Assembly (NCBI GenBank): GCA_025403435.1
Contig: CM046335.1
Span: 9,429,187 to 9,493,186 of the forward strand
DNA from: Artocarpus heterophyllus
Taxonomy: Eukaryota; Streptophyta; Magnoliopsida; Rosales; Moraceae
DNA length: 64,000 nt
Direction: 5' to 3'
Every line of letters starts with the position of its first letter. The stretch's first letter is position 1. Below are positions 11,499-23,416 of this stretch, one piece after another. Both the position numbers and the translations under genes were made by a program. The notes under the pieces were generated by a model. The model worked only from the letters and a program-made list of their open reading frames with translations, did no database searches and was not told the DNA's origin.

Positions 11499-11960
11499 GT
11501 TTGGTAAATGTATTCGAATTAGTGATTTGATTTGAGTTGGTGTGATTTGAATTAGGATTTCAGTAAGTGATTTGAATTGTTATCCAAATTGACGTTTGGA
11601 TATGGATTTAAGTTTTAATATAAGTATGAAATAAAATTAAAATTTGTGTTTGAAGAGGTAGTAAAAATAGTTTTGATTTGTTAACAAATCTAATAAAATC
11701 TTAATGTTAATGGTTCTAAAAATATGCATTATGGATCTTAGTTTATTCCTTTCTTCACTAGAAACATAATGAATAAAGAATCATCTCAATTGGATATCAA
11801 ATGAAAAAATTATGATTTTTTTTCCTCAAATATAGAAGAGAGAATTTCAATTTTTACTATAACAGAGATATCCAAGTATTAAAAGTTTAAGGGAGAGCAA
11901 AACTCTGAAAACTTAGATTCTTGATGCTCAAAAGATTTGGATTTTGGGAGAAATAAACAC
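11499..11960 (+). repeat. Direct repeat copy 1 (~460 bp)
   Basis: This AT-rich segment is repeated about 680 bp downstream at 12181-12630. Shared landmarks in the same order: ATAAAATTRAAATTTGTGTT, TTAACAAATCTAA, TAATGTTwATG, ATGAATAAAG/ATGAAAGCAG, CTCAAATATA-GAGAGAATTT, AACTCTGAAAACTT and TTTTGGGrGAAA. No coding potential. Likely two copies of a non-autonomous element or a local duplication; no clear terminal repeats found. Confidence 0.8.
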
Positions 11961-12180
11961 GTGTTATATACTAATACAACAAATTCAGTTTTGGCTTGAT
12001 GAGAAAATATACCATTTATAAGTTAAAAAAAATTGTTACAAATATGGTAAATTCTGCACTAGCAAAAAAAAGTGACAAAATCAGATTGCGTGATAAACAA
12101 TAACAAGAGAGTAATGGGCTCTTAAAGATCAGTCCAAATAACCCACAACAGAATGATACTCTCAAGATGGAGAGTCTAGG
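11961..12180. other. Spacer between the two direct repeats
   Basis: AT-rich spacer without features, including an A run near 12063-12070. Confidence 0.5.
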
Positions 12181-12630
12181 GTCTATATGGTAAATAGATT
12201 CAAATTGTATTAAGTTGGATTATCTTGATTTGAGTTGGTTATTTGCATTGTTATCTGAATTGATGTTTGGATGTATATTAAAGTGTTAATCTGAATAAGG
12301 AATAAAATTGAAATTTGTGTTTGGATAGATAGTGGAAAAAAGTTTTTGATTTTTTAACAAATCTAACAAATTCTTAATGTTTATGATCTTAAAAAATATG
12401 CAACATCAATATTAATTTATTTCTCTCTTCATTAGGAATACAATGAAAGCAGAATTGTCTCAATCAAATATTAAATAAATAAGTGATGATTTTTTTCTCA
12501 AATATAAGAGAGAATTTTAGGTTTTACTGTAACAAATATATACGAGTCTAAAGAATACAAGGGGAGTAGAACTCTGAAAACTTGGATTAAAAGAATTCAT
12601 TTGATTTAAATTTTGGGGGAAACAAATATA
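12181..12630 (+). repeat. Direct repeat copy 2 (~450 bp)
   Basis: Second copy of the segment at 11499-11960, same orientation, with many small indels and substitutions (roughly three quarters identical by eye). The shared end is a TTTTGGGGGAAACAAATA-type sequence. Confidence 0.8.
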
Positions 12631-14901
12631 TATTCAAAGGATTTAAAGAATTGATTGAACATGCGAAACAAACGGCCTCTAATAATTTTGGTAACAAAAA
12701 TAGTATTTTAACCAAATCCCAAAATTTAGGGTTTTTTTACTCATAGTGCACGTTTTTTATATTTAGACTTGGTCAAAATCATATTAAAAATATAAACAAA
12801 CAAATTTTATATGGATCTAATGGTAAAGAAATGCAATCTTAGTGATAATATATATATATTTTCAAATCCTACCATAAAAATCTTTTCTTGAAATTAAAAA
12901 AAAAAGTTAAATTGATTTAGACCACAAAAACTTAGGGTATTTTTTTATTAAATGTGGCTTGATAATTAACTTATTCATATTGTTTGGTATTGTGACATGT
13001 AAAAGCTTTACACTGTAATATACTTTTGTTTTAAATTAAAATATATAAAAGCTTTATATTGTTTGAGTTAAAAAGTATTTTGCCAAATACAAACCAATAA
13101 AAAACAGATTATACGAAATATTCAAAATAATAATAGGTAGGGACTAGGAATTGTCTCGTACTTCTGTTCATAGACCAAGAACACCCCAAAAATGAATATT
13201 TGCCAACATTTTCCAATCTCTTTGGTTTTGGTTTGCACTTGCAAGCATATCTGCACCGCTGCATTGCACAGCACATCACAGCTCATGTTATCCCTCTGCA
13301 TATTCCTTTTCCTCAATTAAATGCATAATTTATTACCAGAAAAGGGACAAGAACCTTTGGGTATGGACAAAAAAAAAAAAAAAAGTGGGCTCTTTTTTTA
13401 GTACACTGTTTTTTGTACATTTTTATTTTCATTTTTTTTAAGCTGTCCATTTTGCTGGCATTCTCTCACTCGTCACTGCTTGCTTTCACTTCTCTGTGTT
13501 ACATGGAAGAAGATCTTGAAAAGATATATATAAATAATTAAATAAATAAAAAGAAAAAGATGAAAAGGAAAAAGATGAACAATGATGGGCTTGATAAGAA
13601 ATTGTCGATCGTATATGAACCAATTATTATCTTATGAGTTGTATACTCAGGGTGTGACGACCACGAGCTGAGGAGGAATCTAATAATAAGATATTTAAAA
13701 GAGTAATTTATATTATTATTTTAGATTTAAAAATAATAATATATAAAAATTTTATATTGTAATTTTTGATTATATTATATATTATTTATAATTTAAATTA
13801 TTAGTTTGAACTACTCTTCTAAACATGCTATAAAATAATAATGTACTTTCAATGTCCAAAAAACGACTTTGGCCCACACTCGGTGACTTATAATGCGTCA
13901 CACTCATTTGTGTTCCTTTCTTCTTCTTCTTCTCTTTTTGTAAGTATTAAAACGACCCTTAATTGGTACAATGCATTTGTTTTAATAATAGATTATATTA
14001 GAGTTATAAAAATTAATACTAGTGTATCAATGATAGTGGAGACCCTACCCATGGATTAATAATTCAACGACCACAGAAAAAAAAACAAAAAAAACCTGCC
14101 CACAGATTAAAAAGTCAATGATTGCAACCTAACTGTCGAAGAAATACTCTCTTTATATGTAATCGTACATCATATGATTTTAAAAAAAAAAATCAAGGAC
14201 ATTTGTACCAAATAGCACAATTTCAATTTTATAAAAGTAAATAGCATATTTTTAAAAATATTTAAGTATATAGCATTTTTATAATCATGTGCTATTTTTA
14301 AACATGTAAATTTCTAATTTTACCTCCATTTTTTCTTCATTTTCGCCTTCGCTTTTTTTGTGTTTGTTTTTCGTTATCTCGTTGTTGTTTCATATTTTTC
14401 TCTACATCATTTTATACAAAAATAAATCTTGTTTTGATCTAAGTGAGCTATTTACAAAATATTATTACATTTTGGTCTAATTATTTTTATTACTAATTAA
14501 TGATGGTTAATTCCCTCATTCTCCCTTTGGTCCAAGTTTTCAACTTTAGCTCCCCCCTTTTGGGATAGTTTTTCAACTTTTAGCTTCCACCCATGGTCAA
14601 TCCATCAAAGCAAGGTACTTTAAGATTATTGCAACCACCGTCTTGTGAGTCTGTTTTACTATTAGAGGGTACCTCCAATCCATAACACCAAAAAAGTATA
14701 ACTATTACATCAAACAGTAACTTCATCTCTAATCCATTACATCATTTTTAACACCAAAAAAGAATATTCTCTATGTATTCTATTTCATGTTATTTTTTAT
14801 GTTACTTTTTACAAATTCCCTACTATTTAAATTTAGTCAAGTTTATGTAATTTAATTCTGTTATATTGTATCTTGCATTACATAACTATATTAGTATATT
14901 T
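12631..14901. other. Gene-free AT-rich DNA left of the CACTA element
   Basis: No gene. Contains homopolymers (A run near 13369-13384), an A/T-rich block at 13680-13830 resembling the short repeats scattered elsewhere in the window, and a segment at 14514-14650 repeated at 27665-27860 on the far side of the CACTA insertion. The final bases TTT (14899-14901) are the target duplication of the CACTA element. Confidence 0.6.
14514..14650 (+). repeat. Left copy of a duplicated segment flanking the CACTA element
   Basis: Shares ordered landmarks with 27665-27860: GTTTTCAA-TTTTAGCT, TTTTGGG-TAGTTTTTC, CATGGTC/GATGGTC, ATCAAAGCAAGGTA, GCAACcACCGT and TTGTG. The right copy is longer because of T/A runs. 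Before the CACTA insertion the two copies would have been about 900 bp apart, so they mark an older local duplication. Confidence 0.7.
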
Positions 14902-14929
14902 CACTACAACAAATTCGAGATTATACAAC

Positions 14930-15060
14930 CTTCATTTAACAACCGTTTCTTAAAAACCGTTGTGATATGGGAAAAAAACCCGACGAGTTACACCCGCAAA
15001 GACGAAAATCGTTGTGGTATTTTAAAAAACTGTCATGTTAAAAAACCGTCATGGTAGCTC
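14930..15060. repeat. Left subterminal repeats of the CACTA element
   Basis: Several copies, both orientations, of AACCGTTGTG / AAAACCGTYRTG-like units (near 14940, 14955, 15008, 15030 and 15045). Such subterminal motifs are the known binding sites of CACTA TNPA proteins; binding here is inferred. Confidence 0.75.
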
Positions 15061-15475
15061 ACTTAAAACCCATTTTCCCACTTCGACAATCAGACACAAA
15101 TCAAAAACTCACCTCTCAAATACGAACACAGATCCCTCCGAAACAGTTGTCGCCGTCCCTCTCTGCCTCCACACTTCTTAATCTCATTCCAAATTTAGGT
15201 TTGTGTTAGAAATTGATAAATTGTTGTTGATTTTGTTGTTTAATTAATCCAAAAGTGATAAATTGTTGTTGATTTTGTTGTTTATTCCGTGATTATTTTA
15301 TTATGGATCATGGGTATGATTTATTTGTTTTATAATAGGTATGTGCAATTTGTTTTATGATAGGTGACGTTTTTGTTTTATGATTAGAATATATATAGGT
15401 GGGTATGCATATAATTTGTGAAATTAATTTTAATTGAATATTTGCTATTTATTATTTCGTTTTAGGACTTGCAAA
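15061..15475. other. Leader region of the CACTA transposase
   Basis: Non-coding leader between subterminal repeats and first ATG. A 20-30 bp T/G-rich motif (AAATTGTTGTTGATTTTG) occurs twice, near 15219 and 15252. Confidence 0.55.
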
Positions 15476-18400
15476 ATGAATAAGAAATGGATGTGAGATT
15501 TTCGATCGTCTAGAGAATATGTGAATGGTGTGGAAGAGTTCTTAGATTTTGCCAAAAGTCATGCTAATGGTGATAAAATTCGGTGTCTTTGTGTTCAATG
15601 TGGAAACCATATATTACATCCAATTCCAATTGTTAGAGGACATTTATTTCGAAATGAAATTATAAGTCGTTATAAAACATGGCATTTTCATGGCAAGTCT
15701 AATTTCAATCCAACTTTAGTAAGTACAGAAAAGTAAGCTATTGTGGAGGATAATATGGATGATCATGACAATATAGTTGACATGGTCAATGATTTGGAAG
15801 AACATTTTGTGCATCGTCTGGATTTATTTGAGACAATGATAAATGATGCTGAGACACCCATGTATGAGGGGTGTACCAATTTCACCAAATTGTCCACTTT
15901 AGTTGGATTATAGAATTTGAAAGCATCGGGTGGGTGGTTAAATTCTAGTTTCATAAAGCTTTTGAAATTTTTAGGAAGGCTTCTACCAGAGAGTAATAAA
16001 TTACCAACTAATATGTATGAGGCTAAAAAGACTTTGAGCACTTTGAGAATAGATTATGAGAAAATTCATGCTTATAAAAATGATTGTGTTCTTTATAGGA
16101 ATGAGTATAAGGATGGGAATTATTGTCCGATTTGTTAACAAGCAAGGTGGAAGAAAGAAAAGGAGCCAAAAGACAGTAAGAATGAAGTGCCAAAGAAAAT
16201 GTTATGGTACATTCTACCAATACCATGTTTGAGGCGTTTATTCAGAAACCTAAAACATGCTAAGAATTTGACATGACATCATGACAAGCGGGTGGACGTG
16301 TAATGACCCGAAAAATTCATTAATAAAACATAATATTTAATTAGGTTTAATTAATGAATTTGCCATTAAAAATTGTAATTTTTGTAAAATTATGATAATA
16401 TAAATAATAAGCCGTATTAAATAGAAATTTCACTACATTGTGATGCAATGTTGGATATTTTTAATACAGATTTTATGAGTTTAATTACTCAAAAATTTAT
16501 AAATAATATCCATAAAATAAATTTTATATCACAATTAATTGTAAAATTGTGATATAAACACATGGTACTTAGAATACAAATATGATATAGAGTCCATCGA
16601 GACCAAACCCAGTGTAAGAAAAAGGCCGATGCAATATAAGTATACTGTTAAGTGAAAACGCAGATATAGAAAAAGTTACGTTTGGCCTCTAAAAGTGAAC
16701 CAAAGGTAAGGAAAATAGTTTACACAGTCTAAGGATATGAGATGACATTGATTTGACCACGACAGTATAGAAAAAATACTACGTGACAAAAAATTATACA
16801 GTATAAATTTTTAACTCCACAAAGTGGACACTCCTTGTTTTTCTATTGGGCCACATGTCTAGAAAAGTGGCCCAATCATCTTGTGCCACCTAGGGGTATA
16901 CTCATGGATTACCATGAGTCACCAAAGAGAGATAAGGAAGCATTAAATGTGATTTTATCCAAAAAAAATCTCTTCCTTCTTCCACCTCTAGTTCCGGAAG
17001 CCATTAGGGGAGATCTGCAAAATTTTCCTCAAGCCCAAAACTTTGCAAAAACAACCCCACTTAAGTTCAAGAGGCAAAAATCCAAGAAAGTTCAACAAAT
17101 TTTAAGGTAAAATCTAACTTTTTTTCAAGATTTCAAGAGATTTTTCATGGGTTAAGAAAGAAAATTAACCTAAGGTATTTTTGCATGAAAATGACCTATA
17201 TGAAGGAGTTTCAAAAAGCTTTGGAAAGCTAGAAATCAAAAGGTGTTATTTGAGGTAAGTTTTGAAAAAAATTATTGTGATTTTAGTTTTGATTTTTTTT
17301 CCTTTGTGAAGTACATGGGTCTTGAGCATATTTGGTGAAATATCATGGATACTTGATGTATGGCATGTTGATATGGTAAAATTAAGGTTTAAAGGTTGAA
17401 AAGTGGTATTTTGTGTAAAAACCTATTTTTGCAATTTTAGTCCTAGTTTTTCAAAAGTGTTACTTGATGTGGTAAATGATTCCAACAAAGGCTGAAATTG
17501 TTTATACAGGGGTAGATTTACAATTTTAAAATAGATTTTCACCAAAATACCCTAAGGACTAAATTGAAAGAAAAAGTTTTCACTTGGTAGATTTGAAAAA
17601 TGCCCAAAAACACCCCTATACAGTGAGATTTTAGAAAAAGTTAAAACACGAAAGTTGTAGATCTCGACGAAACTATTATGAAATGCAAACGGTTAGTCAA
17701 AAAACTCAATCGTTTGTGAGTTTTTGATTTTTCAAGAATTTATCAAAAGTGAAAAAAATGTTAAAATGGTAAAATTGTTATTTTTCAAAATGATTTAAGG
17801 AATGGTACTTTGAGTAAAAACGTTCCTTGTGAAAAATAGGACATTTTGATATAAAGAGATAAATTTTAGTCTCGGGAGCAAAATCGTCAACATCTTCAGT
17901 TCATGGACTAAACCGTAAAGTTTTATGAAAATAGGGCATAATTGAGAAATAAGGAGATTTGACCCACTAGGGTGTTATTTTAAAATTAGTATGTGGTTAT
18001 TTTCATAAGAATAATAGAATCGAGTTCGGGTAGGTTAGTGGATCCACGGAGGGCAAAATTGTCATTTTTGACTAAATAACCTGACCCGCTCCAAAACGTT
18101 CCAAAAGGAAAAAGGAATGGTTAGAAAGATTTTCACCCTTCGTTAGAGACAATAGGGTAGAGTAAATAGAAATAAGAAAACCAATGGCTCTCAGAGTTGT
18201 ACATAGTGATGCAACTTAATTCATTAATTAACGATCACTTTGTACGAAAACACAGTGAAATTTAGCTAATGGCTTTGTAATTGGCCAATAGGATCCTAAA
18301 AATATAGGAGAAAGGAAAATCAAGGTCGATTTATGCGACACATGAAATCAAATAAGTACCATTACCACCTACAGTATAAAAATATAGGTATAGGATGTAT

Positions 18401-21400
18401 GTATATGTACACCTGAGTATATATTACGGAGTAAACTGGTGTGTTTGTTATGAGATGAATACCTAAGAGGTATAGTATGAATACTTGTGAATATGCGATT
18501 AAAATACTTGAGTGTATAACATGTTATGTATTAGTATGCACAATATATTATGTACATGTGTGTACAATGATGAATGATGAATATCTATGTGTATTAAATG
18601 TTACGTACCCGTGTATACAATGATGAATACCTATGTGTATATAAAGTAAGTACTTGTGTGTACTATGCTATGCAATGAATTTATGTGTTATGGATAACAT
18701 GTGAACATCATATCATGCATGGTATGTCAACCATAATAAATAAACTGGTAAATATGTCATCAAAAATTAAGTAAAATATCGTACCGACTCCTGACTCAAG
18801 GGGAGTTTAAAGGATATAGTATGGTTACGATGTTACGTAAACCTAAATGAAATTGTGCAATGATATGAACACTTGAGTCCTAGTAAAGATAAGGAAAGTT
18901 TATAAGAAAGCATAATTGACTCATGCATTTATTTGAATGTCCATGTGGGATTTATGGGACTTACTGGGCGTTAGCTCATTAAGTTTTTCATGCTGTAAGT
19001 ATTCCGACGAGAAGGTCAGAATAAATCGTAATGATGAGCTGGCGGACGGATGATGTGTGCAGACTGGGTATGGTTTCCTCCGCAGTATGTTTTCGCTGTA
19101 TTGTATTTTAAGATATTTTGAAAAGTAATGTTTGATAAACTATATTGCAAAAGAAAGGTGATTATGTAAATACAAGTATATGTTTGTATTTTAGAAGTTG
19201 TTAGACCATTATATGTAAAGTATTTATAAAAAAAAAAATTCTTAAATTTTTGCCTTAAAGTAAGTAAGAAAAAGTTTTATCACAGCTCGAAAAGGCGGGT
19301 TGTGACAGGACGATGGTATGCTTAGACACCCAGCGGATTCACCACAATGGAAGACTTTTGAAGCCAATCATCCCGACTTTAGTACAGATCCAAGAAATAT
19401 ACATTTCGCTTTGTCGACAGATAGAATGAACCCACAGGCATAGCACTTGGCCTGTAATACTTGTTAATTACAATCTCCCTCCAAAGATGTGCATGAAGTG
19501 AAGTTTTTAACGTTGTCTTTATTGATTTTGGGTCCTCACTAACTAGGCAATGAAATTGATGTATACTTGACACTGTTAATCGATGACCTAAAAAACTTAT
19601 GGCAAAATGGAGTCGAAGTTAGAGATGCTTACCGAGAAGAGATGTTCACACTCCGTGCAATGTTAATATGGACAATTAATGACTTTCCCGCATATGGCAA
19701 TTTATCTAGTTATTCGACGAAGAGTTCTATTGGTTGTCCTATTTGCATGACGAAAACATCTCACAAACGGTTAAAGAATGGTAAGAAAACCGTTTTTCTT
19801 AGTCACAGAAGATGGTTGCCAAGAGATCATCATTATCGCAAATAAAAGAAAGCCTTTGATGGTAACAGCGAAGAAAGAGACCTTCTCATCCTTTGATAAG
19901 TGAACATATATTTGAAATGGTAAAATATATAAGAGTCGTATTCGGGAAGAGAAAGCGAGGTCAGGACGAGCCGCCGATTGATGGACCATGGAAAAAAAGA
20001 TCAATCTCTTTTGTTCTTCCATACTATAAGACACTTTTTGTTCATCATTGTTTGGACGTTATACATATTGAGAAAAACATTTGTGAATCCATAGTTGGCA
20101 CATCGCTTGACATTACAAGCAAGACTAAGGATGGTGAAAAAGCTCGGTTGGATCTCATGGAAATGGAGATTATGCCTAATTTGTTTCCTGAGAAAAGAAA
20201 GAACCGCACTTACTTACCTTCGGCGAAGCACACGTTATCAAGAGCAGAAAAGAGAAAGCTTTGTGAATGGCTTGCTTTGTTGAAAGTGCTGGGCAGATAT
20301 TCTTCAAACTTTAAAAAGTTAATGTCGGTGAAGGATTTGAAACTTATTGGCATGAAAACACACGATTTTCATGTGTTGATGCAGCAATTACTACGACTTG
20401 CTTTGCGGGGAATTTTAACAAAGGATGTAAGATTTACAATTATCAAGTTGTGCTTGTTCTTCAATTCAATATGCTCCAAGGTAATTGATCCACTTATGCT
20501 AGATTTACTACAATCGGAATTGGTGCAAACCTTATGCATGCTTGAAAAGTATTTTCCACCGGTATTTTTTGACATCATGATTCATCTAACAATGCACTTA
20601 GTATGGAAGTTAAGTTATGCGGACCAGTGTATCTGAGAGGGATGTACCCTTTTGAATGATATATGAAGGTTTTGAAAGGCTATGTAAAGAACCAAAAAAG
20701 GTCGAAAAGATCTGTTGTAGAAAGTTACATAGCAGAGGAATCAGTTGAATTTTGTTTCGAGTACCTGTCTAATGCGGATGCCATTGGAGTGCCAAAGACT
20801 ATAAACATTGCGGCTAGGGGACTATCTATTGGCAATCCTTCCTCAGTAAATCGAGAGGAATGGAAGCAAGCTTGTCTTTATGTCTTGCACAATGCTAATG
20901 AAGTGGAGCCTTTCATTGAGGTGTACATGAACGAATTAAAAAAAACAAACCCAAAAAGAGCAAGAAATGATAAGTGATTGCAAGATGAACACAATTGGAC
21001 CTTTCGATTGTGGATTAGAGCACATATCTATGGCAAGTGCTCCACGTCACAAGATGGACGCATGTCACAAGACTTGAAGAACCTAGCTAGAGGACTGTCG
21101 TCGGTAGTTACAAGGTATATGTCATATTCCATAAATGGTTACACTTTCTACACTCGCAAAAGAGATGAGAAGCATCCTATCCAAAATAACGGTGTGATTC
21201 TCTGCGCTGAGGCTAAGCATACTGCCTCCGCCAAGGACAAAAATTCAGTATATGGGACCATGAACTCTTTTGGTTTCATTGAAGATATTTAGGAACTTGA
21301 TTATGGGGGATTACGCATAGCACTTTTTAAGTGCAAGTGGGCCGACAATAACTATGTTAAGAATGATAATGATGGCATCACGGTGGTTGACTTTAGAAGA

Positions 21401-21700
21401 TTGAGATACAAGAATGATCTCTTTATTATGGTATCACAAGCAATCTAAGTTTTTTATACTACAGATCCCCAAGACATGGAGTTGTCTCTAGTCGTCCCGA
21501 TGAAGCTAAAAGTAGTTTCGATAGTGAAGAAGTTGCCGATGATTGTACGGACATCCCTTCATTCATGAAGAGATTGCCACCGGTTGAGGAGATAGATGAT
21601 TTTGAAGATGGTGTTTCGTACTTGCTTCTTGAAGATGTGAAATGGATATGTATTGAGGAACCAATAAAAAAAAAGGGAAAAAAAAGCATCTGTAAACCAA
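15476..21700 (+). pseudogene. CACTA transposase remnant (TNP2 type), interrupted
   Basis: The transposase that would cut and move the element. Parts in order: N-terminal transposase-associated domain (15476-15736, with CxxCGN and RGHLF..YKTWHFHGKS); a spacer and CPIC zinc-like motif (to 16138); then, after the solo LTR, the TNP2 core with STWPVILV (near 19442-19465), WTINDFPAYG (19669-19698), CPIC (19737-19748) and the strongly conserved DVIHIEKNICES...KTKDG block from 20059; LMQQLLRLALRGIL (20380-20420); the C-terminal MKVLKGYVKN...YIAEE block (20663 on) and DUF4216-like sequence (20978-21450). In-frame stops at 15494, 15734, 15911 and 16136, a frameshift near 20600 and a TGA at 20656 break it. 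Genuine TNP2 homology but clearly dead. Confidence 0.93.
16299..19307 (+). repeat. Solo LTR (Gypsy-type), 3.0 kb, inside the TNP2 pseudogene
   Basis: Starts TGTAATGACCCG and ends GGGTTGTGACA (TG...CA), flanked by the perfect 5 bp duplication GGACG (16294-16298 and 19308-19312). Taking out the insert and one GGACG copy brings the two TNP2 halves together in a sensible order (RVDDG..LRHP). No internal coding domain and no second copy of its start is visible, so a solo LTR from LTR-LTR recombination is the simplest reading. Length and style (GGGCGTTAGCTCATT, GTGTGCAGACTGGG near 18966-19070) suggest a Tekay/Del-like chromovirus LTR; this lineage call is tentative. A T/G-rich degenerate tandem stretch, with GTGTAC/ATGATGAAT units, lies at about 18400-18680. 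Confidence 0.88.
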
Positions 21701-21904
21701 TTTATGTTAATTTATGTTAAAATATTTCTTTGTTTCATTTTTCATCTTTTTTAAGGGTTTAGGATATCTATTTATAGTTATATATATTTGTGATGAAAAT
21801 AGCACAAAAGTATACATTCTAGGCTATTGGATGCTTAATACACGGGCTAGCCACCTTGGGCATAAGAGAAAAAACATATGTAAGTGGTAAATTTGACCTT
21901 TTTT

Positions 21905-22320
21905 TTTACGACAGTTTTCTTAAAAAACCGTCATAACAAAGGATATTCCACGACGGTTTATACAAAAATCATCGTGTAATTTTGGGAAAAAAATTTTTCT
22001 TCAATGAACTTACACGACGGTTTATTTATGCATAAATTGTCATGTAATATAGGATTACACGACGGTTTATACAAAAACTATCGTGTAACAATGGGAAAAA
22101 AATTTCCCCTAAGCAGCTTACACGACAGTTTATGCATAAACCATCGTGTAACGTAAGCTTACATGACGGTTTATACAAAAACCATCGTGTAACAATGGGA
22201 AAATAATTTCCCAGAGCAACTTACATGACAATTTATGCATAAACCGTCATGTAATGAAGGAAAAATAATTTTCCTTAAAATAGCTTACATGACGGTTTAT
22301 TTAAAAACCTTGTGTAAGGT
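21905..22320. repeat. Internal array of palindromic ACGACGGTTT repeats of the CACTA element
   Basis: About seven successive palindromic units of the form TTACACGACGGTTTAT...AAACCRTCGTGTAA, each able to fold on itself, separated by GGGAAAAwAATTTCCC-like spacers which are themselves palindromic. It lies between the transposase end and the second ORF, with the same core motif as the subterminal repeats. Inferred role: TNPA-type binding array or internal promoter/insulator region. Confidence 0.85.
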
Positions 22321-22429
22321 CCTTTTGGGCCTTTAAAAATTTTGAATCCATGCGTCTCCCTCCATTTTGAATCTATGATCTCCTTGTCTCTCTAAAATCT
22401 CTCTCTCTCTCTCTGTGCCGCCGTCACCT

Positions 22430-22765
22430 CCTCCCTGTCGATAAGCTCCCTCTCCTTCTCTCTCTCCTCTTCCCCCTCCCCCCCGCCCCCCTCCTCCCCC
22501 ACCCGCCACTACTCGCCCCCCAGCCACCCCACCATGACCCCCACCCCACCCTCGCCCTACCCTCGCCACCTCGCTGTCCCACCCACCCCACCCTGACCCC
22601 CCTGCCCCACCCCCCCGTCACCCCACCCCGCCTTACCCTCTCCCCTCTGCCGCCCCACCCACCCCACCCCGACCCCCCCTCCACCACCTACCCCGCCCCA
22701 CCCTCGTCCCCCCTTCACCCACCTCGTTCCACCCTCGTCCCCCTCTCCCCACCCCCCCACAATTT
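22430..22765. repeat. C-rich low-complexity tract inside the CACTA element
   Basis: About 330 bp of degenerate CCCCACCC/CCTCCCC sequence, almost purely C plus T/A on the plus strand. The minus strand therefore has many GGG and GGGG runs at short spacing. Long minus-strand frames made of Gly/Arg/Trp are by-products. It precedes the second ORF and could be its leader. Confidence 0.9.
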
Positions 22766-23220
22766 GTGAAATTGTGTGAATATATATAATATTTGAAATT
22801 GTGTAATTAAAATTGTAAAATTGTTAATACGTGCAACATGTGAAACTATGTGAACATGTGTAATATGTGAAATTATATGAACTTGAGAAATATGTGTAAT
22901 TATATGAATATGTGCAATTGTGTAATTGAAATTGTAAAATTGTGAATATGTGTAATATGTGAAATTATGTGAATATGAGAAATAGGTGTAATTATGTGAA
23001 TATTTGCAATTGTGCAATTGAAATTGTAAAATTATAAATATTTGAATATATGTAACATGTGAAATTATGTTAATTTATAATATGTTAATTTACAATATGT
23101 TAATTTATAATATGTTAAGTTACAATATGTTAATTTATAATATGTGCTTTTTAATATGTAAATGTGTAATATATCAATTTAGAATATGTTAATTTCTTTA
23201 CTATAAGATAGTAATTTAAT
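22766..23220. repeat. Degenerate AT-rich tandem repeats
   Basis: Two adjoining repeat types: AATATGTGAAATTATGTGAA/AATTGTGTAATTGAAATTGT units (22766-23075), then ATGTTAATTTATAATATGTTAATTTACAAT units (23060-23200). Non-coding. Confidence 0.8.
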
Positions 23221-23416
23221 ATTACTATGTGTGTATTAGCTTTTTCTTACTTTGTACAGATACAATGTCTTGTGAGATTAATAGTGACCAGTATAAGGAG
23301 GAGTACAAAAAGTACACTCCATCTTCATCGCAATATAACAAGGGAAACCAATGCAATAAGCCACGAAGGCAAACCAAATTCGATCCGAAAGTAGACTTTA
23401 AGCGAAGGGCTACATT

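Noticed and set aside
16835..17110. A 91-codon frame in the 3.0 kb solo LTR
   Set aside because: Lies fully inside the LTR, low-information sequence, no protein domain.
22333..23017. Gly/Arg/Trp-rich minus-strand frames
   Set aside because: Translation of the C-rich tract and AT tandem repeats; no real protein features.
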